Source of the DNA: Citrobacter enshiensis
Lineage (GTDB): Bacteria > Pseudomonadota > Gammaproteobacteria > Enterobacterales > Enterobacteriaceae
Assembly (NCBI RefSeq): GCF_029338175.1
Contig: NZ_CP119862.1
Location: forward strand, 4,496,839-4,560,838
Length of the DNA: 64,000 bases
Reading direction: 5' to 3'
Positions 27,246 through 40,387 of the stretch are shown here, piece after piece (the stretch's first letter is position 1; each line of letters begins with the position of its first letter). The notes under the pieces were generated by a model. The model worked only from the letters and a program-made list of their open reading frames with translations, was not told the origin of the DNA and ran no database searches. The position numbers were made by a program, and so were the translations under genes.

Positions 27246-29666
27246 ATGTCTGGCTGGCCACGAATTTACTACAAATTACTGAATTTACCATTAAGCGTAC
27301 TGGTAAAAAGCAAGTCTATTCCAGCGGAACCCGCTCCGGAATTGGGGCTCGATACATCTCGTCCCATTATGTACGTTTTACCGTACAACTCAAAAGCGGA
27401 CTTGCTGACGCTGCGCGCCCAATGCCTGGCGCACGATCTCCCCGACCCGTTAGAGCCGTTGGAGATCGACGGAACTCTGCTGCCGCGTTATGTGTTTATT
27501 CACGGCGGCCCGCGCGTATTCACCTACTACACGCCGAAAGAAGAGTCGATCAAACTCTTTCACAATTACCTCGACCTTCACCGCAGTAATCCAGACCTGG
27601 ATGTACAGATGGTGCCGGTATCGGTGATGTTCGGCCGCTCTCCGGGGCGTGAAAAGGGTGAGGTAAATCCCCCTCTGCGTATGCTGAACGGCGTACAGAA
27701 ATTCTTTGCCGTCTCCTGGCTGGGACGCGATAGTTTTGTCCGCTTCTCGCCTTCCGTTTCCTTACGACGGATGGCTGACGAGCACGGAACCGACAAAATT
27801 ATTGCCCAAAAACTGGCGCGTGTGGCGCGAATGCATTTCGCCCGTCAGCGTCTGGCGGCGGTCGGTCCGCGTCTGCCTGCCCGACAGGATCTGTTTAACA
27901 AGTTGCTGGCGTCAAAAGCCATTGCTCGCGCGGTAGAAGACGAAGCGCGCAGCAAAAAAATCTCTCATGAAAAAGCGCAGCAGAACGCTATTGCGCTGAT
28001 GGAAGAGATTGCCGCCAACTTCTCCTACGAGATGATCCGCCTGACCGACCGCATTCTGGGTTTCACCTGGAACCGACTGTATCAGGGGATCAATGTCCAT
28101 AACGCAGAGCGTGTACGCCAGTTGGCGCACGATGGGCATGAAATCGTCTATGTGCCCTGCCACCGCAGCCATATGGACTATCTGTTGCTCTCGTACGTAC
28201 TCTATCATCAGGGGCTGGTGCCGCCGCATATCGCTGCCGGTATCAACCTGAACTTCTGGCCAGCTGGCCCGATTTTCCGCCGCCTGGGCGCGTTCTTTAT
28301 TCGTCGAACCTTTAAGGGCAACAAACTCTACTCCACCGTCTTCCGCGAATATCTCGGCGAGCTGTTTAGCCGTGGTTACTCCGTTGAATATTTTGTGGAA
28401 GGCGGGCGTTCCCGTACCGGCCGTCTGCTGGATCCGAAAACCGGCACCCTGTCGATGACCATTCAGGCGATGCTGCGCGGCGGTACGCGTCCGATCACTC
28501 TGGTACCCATTTACATCGGTTACGAGCACGTGATGGAAGTGGGAACCTACGCCAAAGAGTTGCGTGGCGCGACGAAAGAAAAAGAGAGCCTGCCGCAAAT
28601 GCTGCGTGGCTTGAGCAAGCTGCGTAATCTGGGTCAGGGCTACGTCAACTTTGGCGAACCGATGCCGTTGATGACGTACCTGAATCAGCATGTTCCTGAG
28701 TGGCGTGAATCTATCGATCCGATCGAAGCCGTGCGTCCCGCCTGGCTGACGCCAACGGTCAATGGTATCGCTGCTGAGTTGATGGTCCGCATTAACAAAG
28801 CGGGCGCGGCAAACGCCATGAACCTGTGTTGCACCGCGTTGCTCGCATCCCGTCAGCGTTCGTTAACGCGTGAGCAACTGACGGAGCAGCTCGAGTGTTA
28901 TCTGGATCTGATGCGCAATGTCCCGTATTCCACCGACTCTACGGTTCCTTCGGTCAGCGCCAGCGCGCTGATTGACCACGCGCTGCAAATGAACAAGTTC
29001 GAGGTCGAGAAAGATACCATCGGCGATATCATCATTCTTCCGCGCGAGCAGGCGGTACTGATGACTTACTATCGCAACAACATTGCGCATATGCTGGTTC
29101 TGCCTTCACTGATGGCGGCCATCGTGACACAGCATCGCCGCATCTCCCGCGACGCGCTGCTTGAGCATGTTGAAATTCTCTACCCGATGCTGAAAGCAGA
29201 ACTGTTCCTGCGCTGGGAGCGGGATGAACTGGCGGGCGTCATCGACGCGCTGGTAAGCGAAATGCAGCGTCAGGGGCTGATTACCGTCCAGAATGACGAG
29301 TTGAATATCAACCCCGCGCATTCCCGTACGCTGCAACTGTTAGCAGCGGGCGCGCGTGAAACGCTGCAACGTTATGCCATCACCTTCTGGCTACTGAGTG
29401 CAAATCCGTCGATTAACCGCGGCACGCTGGAAAAAGAGAGCCGCACCGTGGCTCAACGTCTTTCTGTGCTGCACGGGATCAACGCGCCGGAGTTCTTCGA
29501 CAAAGCGGTATTCAGCTCTTTGGTGTTGACCCTGCGTGATGAGAAGTACATCAGCGATACCGGTGATGCGGAGCCTGAAGAGACGATGAAGGTTTATCAG
29601 ATGTTGGCTAATCTGATCACCTCAGATGTGCGTTTAACCATTGAAAGCGCAACGCAGGACGAGTGA
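27246..29666 (+). CDS. plsB: Glycerol-3-phosphate 1-O-acyltransferase PlsB
   Basis: Membrane-associated enzyme of 806 residues (E. coli 807) that makes lysophosphatidic acid, the first committed step of phospholipid synthesis. The acyltransferase block starts with the catalytic HRSHMD (about 306-311), followed by [15 protein letters not shown], the [11 protein letters not shown] block and VPIYIGYE. Near-identical to E. coli throughout. Convergent with ubiA across a BIME. Confidence 0.97.
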   Translation: MSGWPRIYYKLLNLPLSVLVKSKSIPAEPAPELGLDTSRPIMYVLPYNSKADLLTLRAQCLAHDLPDPLEPLEIDGTLLPRYVFIHGGPRVFTYYTPKEESIKLFHNYLDLHRSNPDLDVQMVPVSVMFGRSPGREKGEVNPPLRMLNGVQKFFAVSWLGRDSFVRFSPSVSLRRMADEHGTDKIIAQKLARVARMHFARQRLAAVGPRLPARQDLFNKLLASKAIARAVEDEARSKKISHEKAQQNAIALMEEIAANFSYEMIRLTDRILGFTWNRLYQGINVHNAERVRQLAHDGHEIVYVPCHRSHMDYLLLSYVLYHQGLVPPHIAAGINLNFWPAGPIFRRLGAFFIRRTFKGNKLYSTVFREYLGELFSRGYSVEYFVEGGRSRTGRLLDPKTGTLSMTIQAMLRGGTRPITLVPIYIGYEHVMEVGTYAKELRGATKEKESLPQMLRGLSKLRNLGQGYVNFGEPMPLMTYLNQHVPEWRESIDPIEAVRPAWLTPTVNGIAAELMVRINKAGAANAMNLCCTALLASRQRSLTREQLTEQLECYLDLMRNVPYSTDSTVPSVSASALIDHALQMNKFEVEKDTIGDIIILPREQAVLMTYYRNNIAHMLVLPSLMAAIVTQHRRISRDALLEHVEILYPMLKAELFLRWERDELAGVIDALVSEMQRQGLITVQNDELNINPAHSRTLQLLAAGARETLQRYAITFWLLSANPSINRGTLEKESRTVAQRLSVLHGINAPEFFDKAVFSSLVLTLRDEKYISDTGDAEPEETMKVYQMLANLITSDVRLTIESATQDE

Positions 29667-29669
29667 TGT

Positions 29670-29760
29670 TAAAAAGCCGGGTAGCGGCTTCGCCTTACCC
29701 GGCCTACGGTTCTGCGCAATAATGTAGGCCCGGTAAGCGCGAGCGCCACCGGGCTTTTTT
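29670..29760. repeat. BIME (paired REP) between plsB and ubiA
   Basis: Two inverted REP-type palindromes, GCCGGGTAGCGGC...TTACCCGGC and GGCCCGGTAAGCG...CGCCACCGGGC, with an outer AAAAAGCCGG / CCGGGCTTTTTT. The outer arms with A and T tracts make this a likely bidirectional terminator between convergent genes. Confidence 0.85.
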
Positions 29761-29761
29761 A

Positions 29762-30634
29762 TCAGAAGTGCCAGTAACTCATCGCCAGCCCCAGAAACAG
29801 CACCAGGCCAACATAGTTGTTATTCATGAATGCTTTAAAACAGGCTTCGCGTTCACGGTGCGCAATCAGTTTTTGTTGATAGACAAACAGGGCGCCAGCC
29901 ACCAGCAGCGACCAGTAATATCCCAGTCCCAGCCCGTTCATCCAGCCAATCAGCGCCATCAAGGCCAACACCCCCACCTGCAGGATGCCAATGATCGCCT
30001 TGTCATACTGACCGAACAGGATGGCCGTTGATTTAATGCCGATTTTCAGGTCATCGTCCCGATCCACCATGGCGTATTGCGTATCGTAAGCCACTGCCCA
30101 AAGAATGTTGGCGAGGAACATCAACCAGCAACTCAGCGGGACTGACTCACTGACGGCGGCAAACGCCATCGGTATCGACCAGCCAAACGCCGCACCCAGC
30201 ACCACCTGGGGTAAATGCGTGTAACGCTTCATGAAGGGATAAACCCACGCCAGGGCCAGCGCGGCGACCGACAGCAGAATCGTCATCGTATTCAGCGTCA
30301 ACACCAGCAGGAAAGCGAGGAGCACCAGAACCACAAAAAGCGCCCGCGCTTCTTTCTCGGTAACGGCGCCGCTGGGCAGCGGTCGGTTCGCCGTGCGTTT
30401 GACGTGCCCGTCGAATTTGCGATCGGCATAGTCGTTCACCACGCATCCCGCCGCGCGCATCAACCAGACGCCCGCCACAAACACCGCCAGAATCCACAGC
30501 GGCGGCGCACCGGGTGTCGCCAGCCACAGCGCCCACAGTGTTGGCCAGAGCAGCAGTAACGCGCCGATTGGCTTATCCGTACGCATCAAGCGGTGAAACG
30601 CCAGTAGCTTATTCTGCGTCAGACTCCACTCCAT
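29762..30634 (-). CDS. ubiA: 4-hydroxybenzoate octaprenyltransferase UbiA
   Basis: Membrane prenyltransferase of 290 residues that joins the octaprenyl chain to 4-hydroxybenzoate in ubiquinone synthesis. Two Asp-rich Mg/pyrophosphate motifs: NDYADRKFD and [12 protein letters not shown]. About eight hydrophobic segments. The start at 30634 (MEWSLTQNK) matches E. coli; the frame continues upstream but with unrelated residues. It follows ubiC by 11 bp. Confidence 0.96.
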   Translation of the reverse strand: MEWSLTQNKLLAFHRLMRTDKPIGALLLLWPTLWALWLATPGAPPLWILAVFVAGVWLMRAAGCVVNDYADRKFDGHVKRTANRPLPSGAVTEKEARALFVVLVLLAFLLVLTLNTMTILLSVAALALAWVYPFMKRYTHLPQVVLGAAFGWSIPMAFAAVSESVPLSCWLMFLANILWAVAYDTQYAMVDRDDDLKIGIKSTAILFGQYDKAIIGILQVGVLALMALIGWMNGLGLGYYWSLLVAGALFVYQQKLIAHREREACFKAFMNNNYVGLVLFLGLAMSYWHF

Positions 30635-30645
30635 ATCTTTTCCTC

Positions 30646-31143
30646 TCAGTACAACGGCGATGCAGGCAAAAACAATTCTGTCAGCAGGAGCGGTTTTCCG
30701 CTCAACCGCAGACGGGAACGACGCCCCCACAGCGCTGCATCACGACCAATCTCAATAAAATCGCGGGTCAACGTCGACGATGTAAACAGGTAACGCCCGA
30801 GCGGGGTTTTACCCAAATTTTGCAACGCCAGCTCAGGGCCGCACAACGTTGACTCAGGCACCACAGTACGCCCGGCAAGCCAGGGTTCGCCATCCGCGCA
30901 TAACAGAATTTCACGTAACCAGTAGCGGGATTCCGTCGGCAATAGCGGCAGTTCTTCCGCCACTTCATGTTGGCCAACAAATCCTTCCCGAATCAACGTC
31001 ACGCTTACCTGTTTTCCCTGCTGCTCAAAACGTTTGGTCATGGAATCTTCCAGTAACAGCCAGTCCAGCTGTTGGGAGTCCAGCGCAGGGATTGCGTCAA
31101 AATAGCGCAGCGCACGCAGTTGCGTTAACGCAGGGTGTGGCAT
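30646..31143 (-). CDS. ubiC: Chorismate lyase UbiC
   Basis: 165 residues, full length. It removes pyruvate from chorismate to give 4-hydroxybenzoate for UbiA. The conserved substrate-binding segments [20 protein letters not shown] and VPESTL are present, as is [15 protein letters not shown]. First gene of ubiCA; about 180 bp with no gene separate it from malM. Confidence 0.96.
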   Translation of the reverse strand: MPHPALTQLRALRYFDAIPALDSQQLDWLLLEDSMTKRFEQQGKQVSVTLIREGFVGQHEVAEELPLLPTESRYWLREILLCADGEPWLAGRTVVPESTLCGPELALQNLGKTPLGRYLFTSSTLTRDFIEIGRDAALWGRRSRLRLSGKPLLLTELFLPASPLY

Positions 31144-31263
31144 GCCTTGCTCTCCAGTTCATAACGTGAGGGCATTGTATCGCAGAAAAGAGATTACGGG
31201 AGGCGTAAACATAATTAAGTGAACTGTTGCGCAACAGGAGTGTAACAATTCGCATGGAATGAT

Positions 31264-31290
31264 AAAAAAAGGTGCGTCAGGAGACGCACC
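31264..31290 (-). terminator. Rho-independent terminator of the malK-lamB-malM operon
   Basis: On the minus strand GGTGCGTC / GACGCACC with a 4-nt loop followed by TTTTTTT. It lies 34 bp beyond the malM stop. Confidence 0.92.
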
Positions 31291-31323
31291 AGTTGTTGCA
31301 AAATCAGCAATGCGGGGAGACGG

Positions 31324-32277
31324 TTACCCCTTGCCTTTTACACTGCTGATAAAGGTGGAACGGGCAGATGTGGACCCCAGGCGTTCAGCTTCATCAAGCA
31401 GTTTCAGCGCTTTATCCACGTCACCTGCGGCGACGGCATCTTTGATGGCTTTGTTGAAGTAGCTCTCGGTATCGTTCAGCATGGGCTCACTTTTCTTCGC
31501 CGGTGCTGGCGCGACGACAGGCGCGGCAGCAACCGCCGCCGGGGAAGCATACGCTGGCGCAGGCGCCGCCGTGTTGCCGACGGTAACCGGACCCGGAGCG
31601 GAAGAGCCAAACAGCGGCCCCACCAACACACTGGAGCTGCTGTTGGTTTTCACTTTCAGTTTCAACAGGCCGTCGGTGGTATGACGCGCGATAGGATCAG
31701 GGATATCCGGAATGGCGTTACCGACGCCTTTTGCATATGCCTTAGCGGGATCGAGCAGCTTAGTGGTCTGCTGGAGATCTTTTTCGGTGGTAAAGACCAG
31801 AACATAGAGCTTCTGCTGGCCCAGGGCTGGCGTGAGACGCATCACCCCTTCCAGGCTATCCGCGCTCATCACGCCCGGCTCCTGGTAGGTAAAGTAGCTG
31901 CTGGGGAAGAAAGCAGAAGGCGTCATGTTCTGATCAAGAATAAGAACGTTCGGCGCAAATACGCTGGTTTGCTTGTTCACTTCGCTGGTCAGCGTCAGGT
32001 TCAGCTCACCAATGTTTGCCGGTACACTATAGGCAGCAACCGGGCCACTAATACCTGCGACATCAAGGCGTTGACCGCCGGTGGCAAGTTGTGTGGACTG
32101 CGTTTTGCTCTGGTCGACAGGCGTCCAGGTTAATTGTTGTAACGCAGCAGTTGGAATCGCAGGCGCAGCACTGGTGTTTTGCGGAACATAATTCACGTCC
32201 GCCAGCGTCACGCCCGGTGCGCTTGCGAATAACCCTGCAGATAAACAAAGGGCAACGAGACTTTTCTTCATTTTCAT
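31324..32277 (-). CDS. malM: Maltose operon periplasmic protein MalM
   Basis: 317 residues with a signal peptide (about 1-26, ending SAPGVTLA-D). The role of MalM is not established; it is the last gene of malK-lamB-malM. It is about 11 residues longer than the 306-residue E. coli protein because of a longer Ala/Pro linker around 225-262 (VGNTAAPAPAYASPAAVAAA). The start at 32277 (MKMKKSL) matches E. coli. A hairpin separates it from lamB. Confidence 0.95.
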   Translation of the reverse strand: MKMKKSLVALCLSAGLFASAPGVTLADVNYVPQNTSAAPAIPTAALQQLTWTPVDQSKTQSTQLATGGQRLDVAGISGPVAAYSVPANIGELNLTLTSEVNKQTSVFAPNVLILDQNMTPSAFFPSSYFTYQEPGVMSADSLEGVMRLTPALGQQKLYVLVFTTEKDLQQTTKLLDPAKAYAKGVGNAIPDIPDPIARHTTDGLLKLKVKTNSSSSVLVGPLFGSSAPGPVTVGNTAAPAPAYASPAAVAAAPVVAPAPAKKSEPMLNDTESYFNKAIKDAVAAGDVDKALKLLDEAERLGSTSARSTFISSVKGKG

Positions 32278-32342
32278 TGTTATCACCTCAGATAGCATGG
32301 GTTCAGCGGTGGCCAGGCAATAGCGCGCTAAACTCCAGAACA

Positions 32343-32360
32343 GAGGGGCTTGCGCCCCTC
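32343..32360 (-). terminator. Hairpin between lamB and malM
   Basis: GAGGGGC / GCCCCTC with a 4-nt loop; on the minus strand no long T-run follows. Probably a partial terminator or 3' stabiliser that raises lamB over malM expression. Confidence 0.65.
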
Positions 32361-32390
32361 TTTAGGTCTTTACGTCAGATTAGCGATGTA

Positions 32391-33746
<1,356 letters not shown>

Positions 33747-33790
33747 TTACACATCGTCTTTTGCAGACTTCGCGTATTTAATGGGAATGC

Positions 33791-34900
33791 TTAAACGCCC
33801 GGCTCTTGATGCAACCGACGACATGCAGTGCCATCCTCACGGAACAAATGGCAACGCTCTGGCGGCAGGCCGATAGCGAATGTGGCACCCTCTTCTACCA
33901 ACACCACGTCATTCTGGCGGTACACCAGGTTTTGACGGATGGCGGGGATCTGGATATGAATTTGCGTTTCGTGACCAAGTTGTTCGACGACCTGAACCTC
34001 GCCTTCCAGGGTGACATCGGCGATATCACTGGGCAGCAGATGCTCCGGACGAATACCTAAAGACATATTTGCGCCGACCTGAACATCGCGGCTTTCAACC
34101 GGCAACCAGACGTGTTGGTGATTCGGCAACTCCACCTGAACCTGATCGATCGCCGTCGCGGTGACTTTCACCGGCAGGAAGTTCATCTTCGGAGAACCGA
34201 TAAAGCCCGCCACGAAGCGGTCTGCCGGATAGTGGTATAACTCCAGCGGTTTACCGACCTGCGCGACGCGACCGGCGTCCAGCACGACAATCTTGTCGGC
34301 CAACGTCATCGCCTCGACCTGATCGTGGGTGACGTAAATCATCGTGCGACCCAGGCGTTTATGCAGACGGGAGATTTCGATACGCATCTGCACGCGCAGT
34401 GCGGCATCGAGGTTGGAAAGGGGTTCATCGAGCAGGAACACGCGCGGTTCAGCTACCAGAGTACGGCCAATCGCCACACGCTGACGTTGTCCGCCAGAGA
34501 GTGCTTTCGGTTTGCGTTCCAGCAGGTGCGCCAGCTGCAGCACTTCCGCCACCTGATTGACGCGTTGGTTCATCACCTCTTTTTTGGCGCCCGCCAGCCT
34601 GAGTCCAAACGACATATTTTCGGCAACAGAAAGGTGGGGATAGAGCGCATAAGACTGGAATACCATGCCGACGCCACGCTCGGCGGGCGGGATGTCGTTC
34701 ATCCGGGTTTCACCGATGTACAGGTCCCCGCTGGTGATGGTCTCAAGCCCGGCGATCATACGCAGCAATGTCGATTTACCGCAGCCTGACGGTCCCACAA
34801 ACACCACGAATTCCCCTTCGTGAATGTCGAGATTGATATCTTTCGATACCACCACGTCACCCCAGGCTTTCGTTACATTTCGCATCTGTACGCTCGCCAT
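33791..34900 (-). CDS. malK: Maltose ABC transporter ATPase MalK
   Basis: ATPase of the MalFGK2 importer, 369 residues. Walker [10 protein letters not shown] (about 36-44), Q loop, signature LSGGQRQR (about 135), Walker [12 protein letters not shown], switch His in YVTHDQ. The C-terminal regulatory OB domain ([10 protein letters not shown]) contacts MalT and enzyme IIA-glucose, giving inducer exclusion. First gene of malK-lamB-malM, divergent from malE. Confidence 0.97.
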   Translation of the reverse strand: MASVQMRNVTKAWGDVVVSKDINLDIHEGEFVVFVGPSGCGKSTLLRMIAGLETITSGDLYIGETRMNDIPPAERGVGMVFQSYALYPHLSVAENMSFGLRLAGAKKEVMNQRVNQVAEVLQLAHLLERKPKALSGGQRQRVAIGRTLVAEPRVFLLDEPLSNLDAALRVQMRIEISRLHKRLGRTMIYVTHDQVEAMTLADKIVVLDAGRVAQVGKPLELYHYPADRFVAGFIGSPKMNFLPVKVTATAIDQVQVELPNHQHVWLPVESRDVQVGANMSLGIRPEHLLPSDIADVTLEGEVQVVEQLGHETQIHIQIPAIRQNLVYRQNDVVLVEEGATFAIGLPPERCHLFREDGTACRRLHQEPGV

Positions 34901-36462
<1,562 letters not shown>

Positions 36463-36474
36463 TGCTGTCGATGC

Positions 36475-36550
36475 GCCTGATGGCGCTGCGCTTATCAGGC
36501 CTACAGAAGATCGTAGGCCGGATAAGGCATTTATGCCGCCATCCGGCGCA
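36475..36550. repeat. REP/BIME between malE and malF
   Basis: Two REP units in inverted order: GCCTGATGGCGCTGCGCTTA...TCAGGC and GTAGGCCGGATAAGGC...GCCGCCATCCGGCG. In E. coli a REP in the same interval stabilises malE mRNA so that MalE greatly exceeds MalF; the same function is likely here. Confidence 0.92.
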
Positions 36551-36588
36551 TTTGCCACAAGATTTCAATGCTGTAGAGGAAGATCCCC

Positions 36589-38133
36589 ATGGATGTCATT
36601 AAAAAGAAACATTGGTGGCAAAGCGACACACTGAAATGGTCAGTGATTGGTCTGCTGGGCTTGCTGGTGGGTTACCTTGTCGTTTTAATGTATGCACAAG
36701 GGGAATATCTGTTCGCCATCATGACGCTGATTTTAAGCTCAGCTGGCCTGTATATTTTCGCCAATCGTAAGGCTTACGCCTGGCGCTATGTTTATCCGGG
36801 TATGGCCGGTATGGGGCTGTTTGTTCTGTTCCCGCTGATTTGTACTATCGCCATCGCATTTACTAACTACAGTAGCACCAACCAGCTTTCCTTCGAACGC
36901 GTCCAGCAAGTCCTGATGGACCGTTCTTATCAGGCGGGAAAAACCTACAATTTTGGTCTGTATCCGGCGGGTGACGAGTGGCAACTGGCCCTCACCGACG
37001 GTGAAAGCGGTAAAAATTATCTCTCCGACGCCTTTAAATTTGGCGGCGAGCAAAAACTGCAACTGAAAGAGACCGACGCCCTGCCAGCCGGTGAGCGCGC
37101 GAATCTGCGTGTGATCACCCAGAACCGCCAGGCGCTGACCCAGTTAACCGCCATCCTGCCGGATGAAAGCAAAGTTATTATGAGCTCACTGCGTCAGTTC
37201 TCCGGCACACGACCGCTCTACTCGCTGGCTGACGACGGTACGCTAACGAACAACCAAAGCGGCGTGAAATACCGTGCGAATAACGACATTGGTTACTACC
37301 AGTCCGTCAACGCCGAGGGAAACTGGGATACTCAGAAACTGAGCCCGGGCTATACCGTGACCATTGGCTGGAAGAACTTCACCCGCGTCTTTACCGATGA
37401 AGGGATCCAGAAACCGTTCTTCGCTATCTTCGTCTGGACGGTGGTGTTCTCCGTTCTCACCGTGCTTCTGACCGTGGCGGTGGGCATGGTGCTGGCGTGC
37501 CTGGTACAGTGGGAAGCGCTGAAAGGCAAAGCGATTTACCGCGTGCTGCTGATTCTGCCTTACGCCGTTCCGTCGTTTATCTCGATTCTGATTTTCAAAG
37601 GTTTGTTCAACCAGAGCTTTGGTGAAATCAACATGATGCTGAGCACGCTGTTTGGCATAAAACCGGCCTGGTTCAGTGACCCGACCACCGCCCGTTCGAT
37701 GATTATCATCGTCAACACCTGGCTCGGTTATCCGTACATGATGATCCTGTGCATGGGCCTGTTGAAAGCGATTCCGGACGACCTGTATGAAGCCTCGGCA
37801 ATGGATGGTGCAACCCCGTTCCAGAACTTCTTTAGAATTACGCTGCCGCTGCTGATTAAGCCGCTGACGCCGCTGATGATCGCCAGCTTCGCCTTTAACT
37901 TTAACAACTTCGTACTGATTCAACTGTTGACCAACGGCGGTCCGGACCGACTCGGTACGACCACGCCAGCCGGGTATACCGACCTGCTTGTCAGCTACAC
38001 CTACCGCATCGCCTTCGAAGGCGGCGGCGGCCAGGACTTTGGTCTGGCGGCGGCGATTGCCACGCTGATCTTCCTGCTGGTCGGTGCGCTGGCGATTGTG
38101 AACCTGAAAGCCACGCGTATGAAGTTTGATTAA
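36589..38133 (+). CDS. malF: Maltose ABC transporter permease MalF
   Basis: 514 residues, eight membrane segments and a large periplasmic P2 loop (about 95-275) between segments 3 and 4, as in E. coli. The cytoplasmic EAA loop that docks on MalK is seen as YEASAMDGATPFQNFFRITLP. ATG 36589 with AGAGGAAGA upstream. Unlike E. coli, where malG follows almost directly, a 156-bp spacer with a palindromic repeat comes next. Confidence 0.97.
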   Translation: MDVIKKKHWWQSDTLKWSVIGLLGLLVGYLVVLMYAQGEYLFAIMTLILSSAGLYIFANRKAYAWRYVYPGMAGMGLFVLFPLICTIAIAFTNYSSTNQLSFERVQQVLMDRSYQAGKTYNFGLYPAGDEWQLALTDGESGKNYLSDAFKFGGEQKLQLKETDALPAGERANLRVITQNRQALTQLTAILPDESKVIMSSLRQFSGTRPLYSLADDGTLTNNQSGVKYRANNDIGYYQSVNAEGNWDTQKLSPGYTVTIGWKNFTRVFTDEGIQKPFFAIFVWTVVFSVLTVLLTVAVGMVLACLVQWEALKGKAIYRVLLILPYAVPSFISILIFKGLFNQSFGEINMMLSTLFGIKPAWFSDPTTARSMIIIVNTWLGYPYMMILCMGLLKAIPDDLYEASAMDGATPFQNFFRITLPLLIKPLTPLMIASFAFNFNNFVLIQLLTNGGPDRLGTTTPAGYTDLLVSYTYRIAFEGGGGQDFGLAAAIATLIFLLVGALAIVNLKATRMKFD

Positions 38134-38143
38134 GCCTGATTAA

Positions 38144-38263
38144 CCAGGCGTTATTGGCGCAGCCAGTTTGGACACGGACTGCGCGGAAAAACCGGAGCGT
38201 ACACGTAGTACGTGAGGATTTTGAGCACTGCCCGGGTTCAAAATGGCAAGCAAAATAGCCTGG
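38144..38263. repeat. Palindromic intergenic element, malF-malG copy
   Basis: 120-bp element bounded by CCAGGCGTTATT and AAAATAGCCTGG, which are imperfect inverted repeats. Inside are GTTTGGACACGG, a GTACACGTAGTAC palindrome and GAGCACTGCCCGGGT. An 82-bp version lies at 61627-61708 between aceB and aceA. The two share left and right blocks but this copy has about 40 extra bases in the middle. I do not know a name for it. Confidence 0.75.
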
Positions 38264-38289
38264 AGCGATGCTAAGGAGTAATGAAAATT

Positions 38290-39180
38290 ATGGCTATGGT
38301 ACAACCGAAATCTCAGAAACTGCGCCTGTTTACCACGCATCTTCTGCTGCTGATCTTCATCGCGGCCATCATGTTCCCGCTGCTGATGGTTATCGCTATC
38401 TCACTGCGCGAAGGTAACTTCGCCACCGGGAGCCTGATCCCGGAAAACATCTCCTGGGAGCACTGGCGACTGGCGTTGGGTTTCAGCGTGGAACACGCTG
38501 ATGGTCGCGTCACGCCGCCCCCCTTCCCGGTTTTGCTGTGGTTGTGGAACTCGGTGAAAATTGCGGGCATCACCGCGATTGGTATCGTCACGCTCTCCAC
38601 GACCTGTGCTTACGCCTTTGCCCGTATGCGTTTCCCGGGCAAAGCGACCCTGCTGAAAGGGATGCTGATTTTCCAGATGTTCCCGGCGGTGCTGTCTCTG
38701 GTGGCGTTGTACGCGTTGTTTGACCGCCTAGGCCAGTACATTCCGTTTATCGGTCTGAATACCCACGGCGGGGTGATCTTCGCCTATCTGGGCGGCATTG
38801 CGCTGCACGTGTGGACCATTAAGGGCTATTTCGAAACCATCGACAGTTCGCTGGAAGAAGCGGCAGCGCTGGATGGTGCAACCCCGTGGCAGGCCTTCCG
38901 CCTGGTGCTGTTGCCACTCTCCGTACCGATTCTGGCCGTGGTGTTTATTCTGTCGTTTATCGCCGCCATCACCGAAGTGCCGGTCGCCTCTCTGCTGCTG
39001 CGAGATGTGAATAGCTACACCCTGGCCGTCGGTATGCAGCAATATCTCAACCCACAAAACTATCTGTGGGGCGACTTTGCCGCCGCCGCCGTACTGTCTG
39101 CTATTCCAATCACCCTCGTGTTCCTGCTGGCGCAGCGCTGGCTGGTTAACGGCCTGACGGCAGGCGGTGTGAAAGGCTAA
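38290..39180 (+). CDS. malG: Maltose ABC transporter permease MalG
   Basis: 296 residues, six membrane segments, EAA loop [22 protein letters not shown]. The C-terminus GLTAGGVKG enters the MalE binding site in known structures. The start ATG 38290 (MAMVQPK) matches E. coli; ATG 38281, three codons upstream and preceded by AAGGAG, could also serve and even has the better-placed Shine-Dalgarno (AAGGAGTA at 38274-38280), so the start is uncertain by three residues. Confidence 0.95.
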   Translation: MAMVQPKSQKLRLFTTHLLLLIFIAAIMFPLLMVIAISLREGNFATGSLIPENISWEHWRLALGFSVEHADGRVTPPPFPVLLWLWNSVKIAGITAIGIVTLSTTCAYAFARMRFPGKATLLKGMLIFQMFPAVLSLVALYALFDRLGQYIPFIGLNTHGGVIFAYLGGIALHVWTIKGYFETIDSSLEEAAALDGATPWQAFRLVLLPLSVPILAVVFILSFIAAITEVPVASLLLRDVNSYTLAVGMQQYLNPQNYLWGDFAAAAVLSAIPITLVFLLAQRWLVNGLTAGGVKG

Positions 39181-39273
39181 GTTTCATCGAAGTACCTGTG
39201 TTAGACCCGCCCGGCAACGGGCAATGCCACTGCTACCCTCAACTTACGTTATCCCAACTTGTGACTGTGATTT

Positions 39274-39301
39274 GGCGCTCTACGGAGCGCCCTTTTTTTT
39301 A
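39274..39301 (+). terminator. Rho-independent terminator of malEFG
   Basis: GGCGCTC TACG GAGCGCC followed by eight T. The T-tract touches the stop codon of convergent psiE. Confidence 0.93.
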
Positions 39302-39709
39302 TTCCCGTTTTAGCCGTTTTGAATTACACAGCCACAGGGTGATCACCAGCAGCAGGATCGCCGCCGAGTAGATCAATACATCCATGGGAGATTTATGATC
39401 GACGATGATCAACCGCACAATGGCCGTGATCCCGATATAGACAAAGTAACGCAGCGGAAAGTGAAAGCCTGACTGAAAATACTTCACAATCAGCGCGATA
39501 AACTCAAAATAGAGGAAATAGACCACCAGCCCTTCCACCAGCTGATACTTGCTGGTTTGCTCAGGCGCGAACAGCGCATCCGCCAGATGTAGGGTCTCTT
39601 TGCCAAGAAAGACGACCAGGATCAGGCCCAGGCTCAACAGTCCAAGGTTCAGCACGGTCTGGAGGATCGTGGAGATAAACTCAACACGCGGACGAGATAG
39701 CGACGTCAT
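39299..39709 (-). CDS. psiE: Phosphate-starvation-inducible protein PsiE
   Basis: 136-residue membrane protein with four hydrophobic segments, same length as E. coli PsiE, ending NSKRLKRE. It is induced by phosphate starvation through PhoB in E. coli; the molecular role is unknown. Convergent with malG. Confidence 0.95.
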   Translation of the reverse strand: MTSLSRPRVEFISTILQTVLNLGLLSLGLILVVFLGKETLHLADALFAPEQTSKYQLVEGLVVYFLYFEFIALIVKYFQSGFHFPLRYFVYIGITAIVRLIIVDHKSPMDVLIYSAAILLLVITLWLCNSKRLKRE

Positions 39710-39850
39710 AACAGCACCTCTTTCTCAGTAGCGAGGTTCCTGTATAACGCAGAAATGTGACAGAGATCTACATTTTTTGTTTATATTTTGTTCAGGCAGA
39801 GTCAACAGGCGATCATCATTGCTTCAACTGATTTCAACGGAAAATGAAAA

Positions 39851-40303
39851 ATGCAGTTAAAACAGTCCACCGTCCATAACGTTAGCTGCGGCGAAAATGT
39901 GGTGATCTATGAGCCCGCCAACCTCTATGACTGCACGCTCGGCGACAACGTCTTTGTCGGGCCTTTCGTTGAGATACAGGCCAACACGCAGATTGGCGCC
40001 GACACCAAAATCCAGTCGCACACCTTTATCTGCGAATATGTCACTGTCGGAAGCCGGTGCTTTATCGGGCACGGCGTGATGTTCGCCAACGATATGTTTC
40101 GGGAAGGAAAACCCAATGCCGACCGTAGCAGCTGGGGGCGAATTACCCTTGGCAATGAGGTTTCCATCGGCAGCGGTGCGACGATTCTGGCCGTCAGCAT
40201 CTGCGATGGTGCCGTGATTGGCGCAGGCAGCGTGGTGACAAAATCAATTACCGAGAAAGGAGTCTACGCGGGAAATCCGGCCAGGCTCTTGCGCAGACTG
40301 TAG
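39851..40303 (+). CDS. Hexapeptide-repeat acyltransferase
   Basis: 150 residues of left-handed beta-helix repeats ([LIV]-G-X4) from about residue 8 to the end: CTLGDNVFVGPFVEI, IGADTKIQSHTFI, GHGVMFANDMFREG, IGSGATILAVSICDGAVIGAGSVVTKSI, ending GVYAGNPARLL. This end and the FANDMF loop are typical of sugar N- or O-acetyltransferases of the WbbJ/FdtC group (nucleotide-sugar N-acetylation). It stands alone between psiE and yjbH, ATG with AACGGAAAATGAAAA upstream. The E. coli K-12 interval has no such gene as far as I recall. Substrate unknown. Confidence 0.82.
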   Translation: MQLKQSTVHNVSCGENVVIYEPANLYDCTLGDNVFVGPFVEIQANTQIGADTKIQSHTFICEYVTVGSRCFIGHGVMFANDMFREGKPNADRSSWGRITLGNEVSIGSGATILAVSICDGAVIGAGSVVTKSITEKGVYAGNPARLLRRL

Positions 40304-40380
40304 GCCTGATAAGACGCATCAGTGTCGCCATCAGGCACCGCGCAAATGCCTGATAGCCGCGTAAAAGCCTTATCCGGCAA
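40303..40380. repeat. REP/BIME after the acyltransferase gene
   Basis: REP-like arms GCCTGATAAGACGC...CGCCATCAGGC and GCCTGATAGCCGCG...GCCTTATCCGGC between two convergent genes. Starts at the last codon of the acyltransferase gene. Confidence 0.8.
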
Positions 40381-40387
40381 AACCCCA

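Noticed and set aside
27912-28691. 259-codon open frame opposite plsB
   Set aside because: Shadow of plsB, which is conserved throughout.
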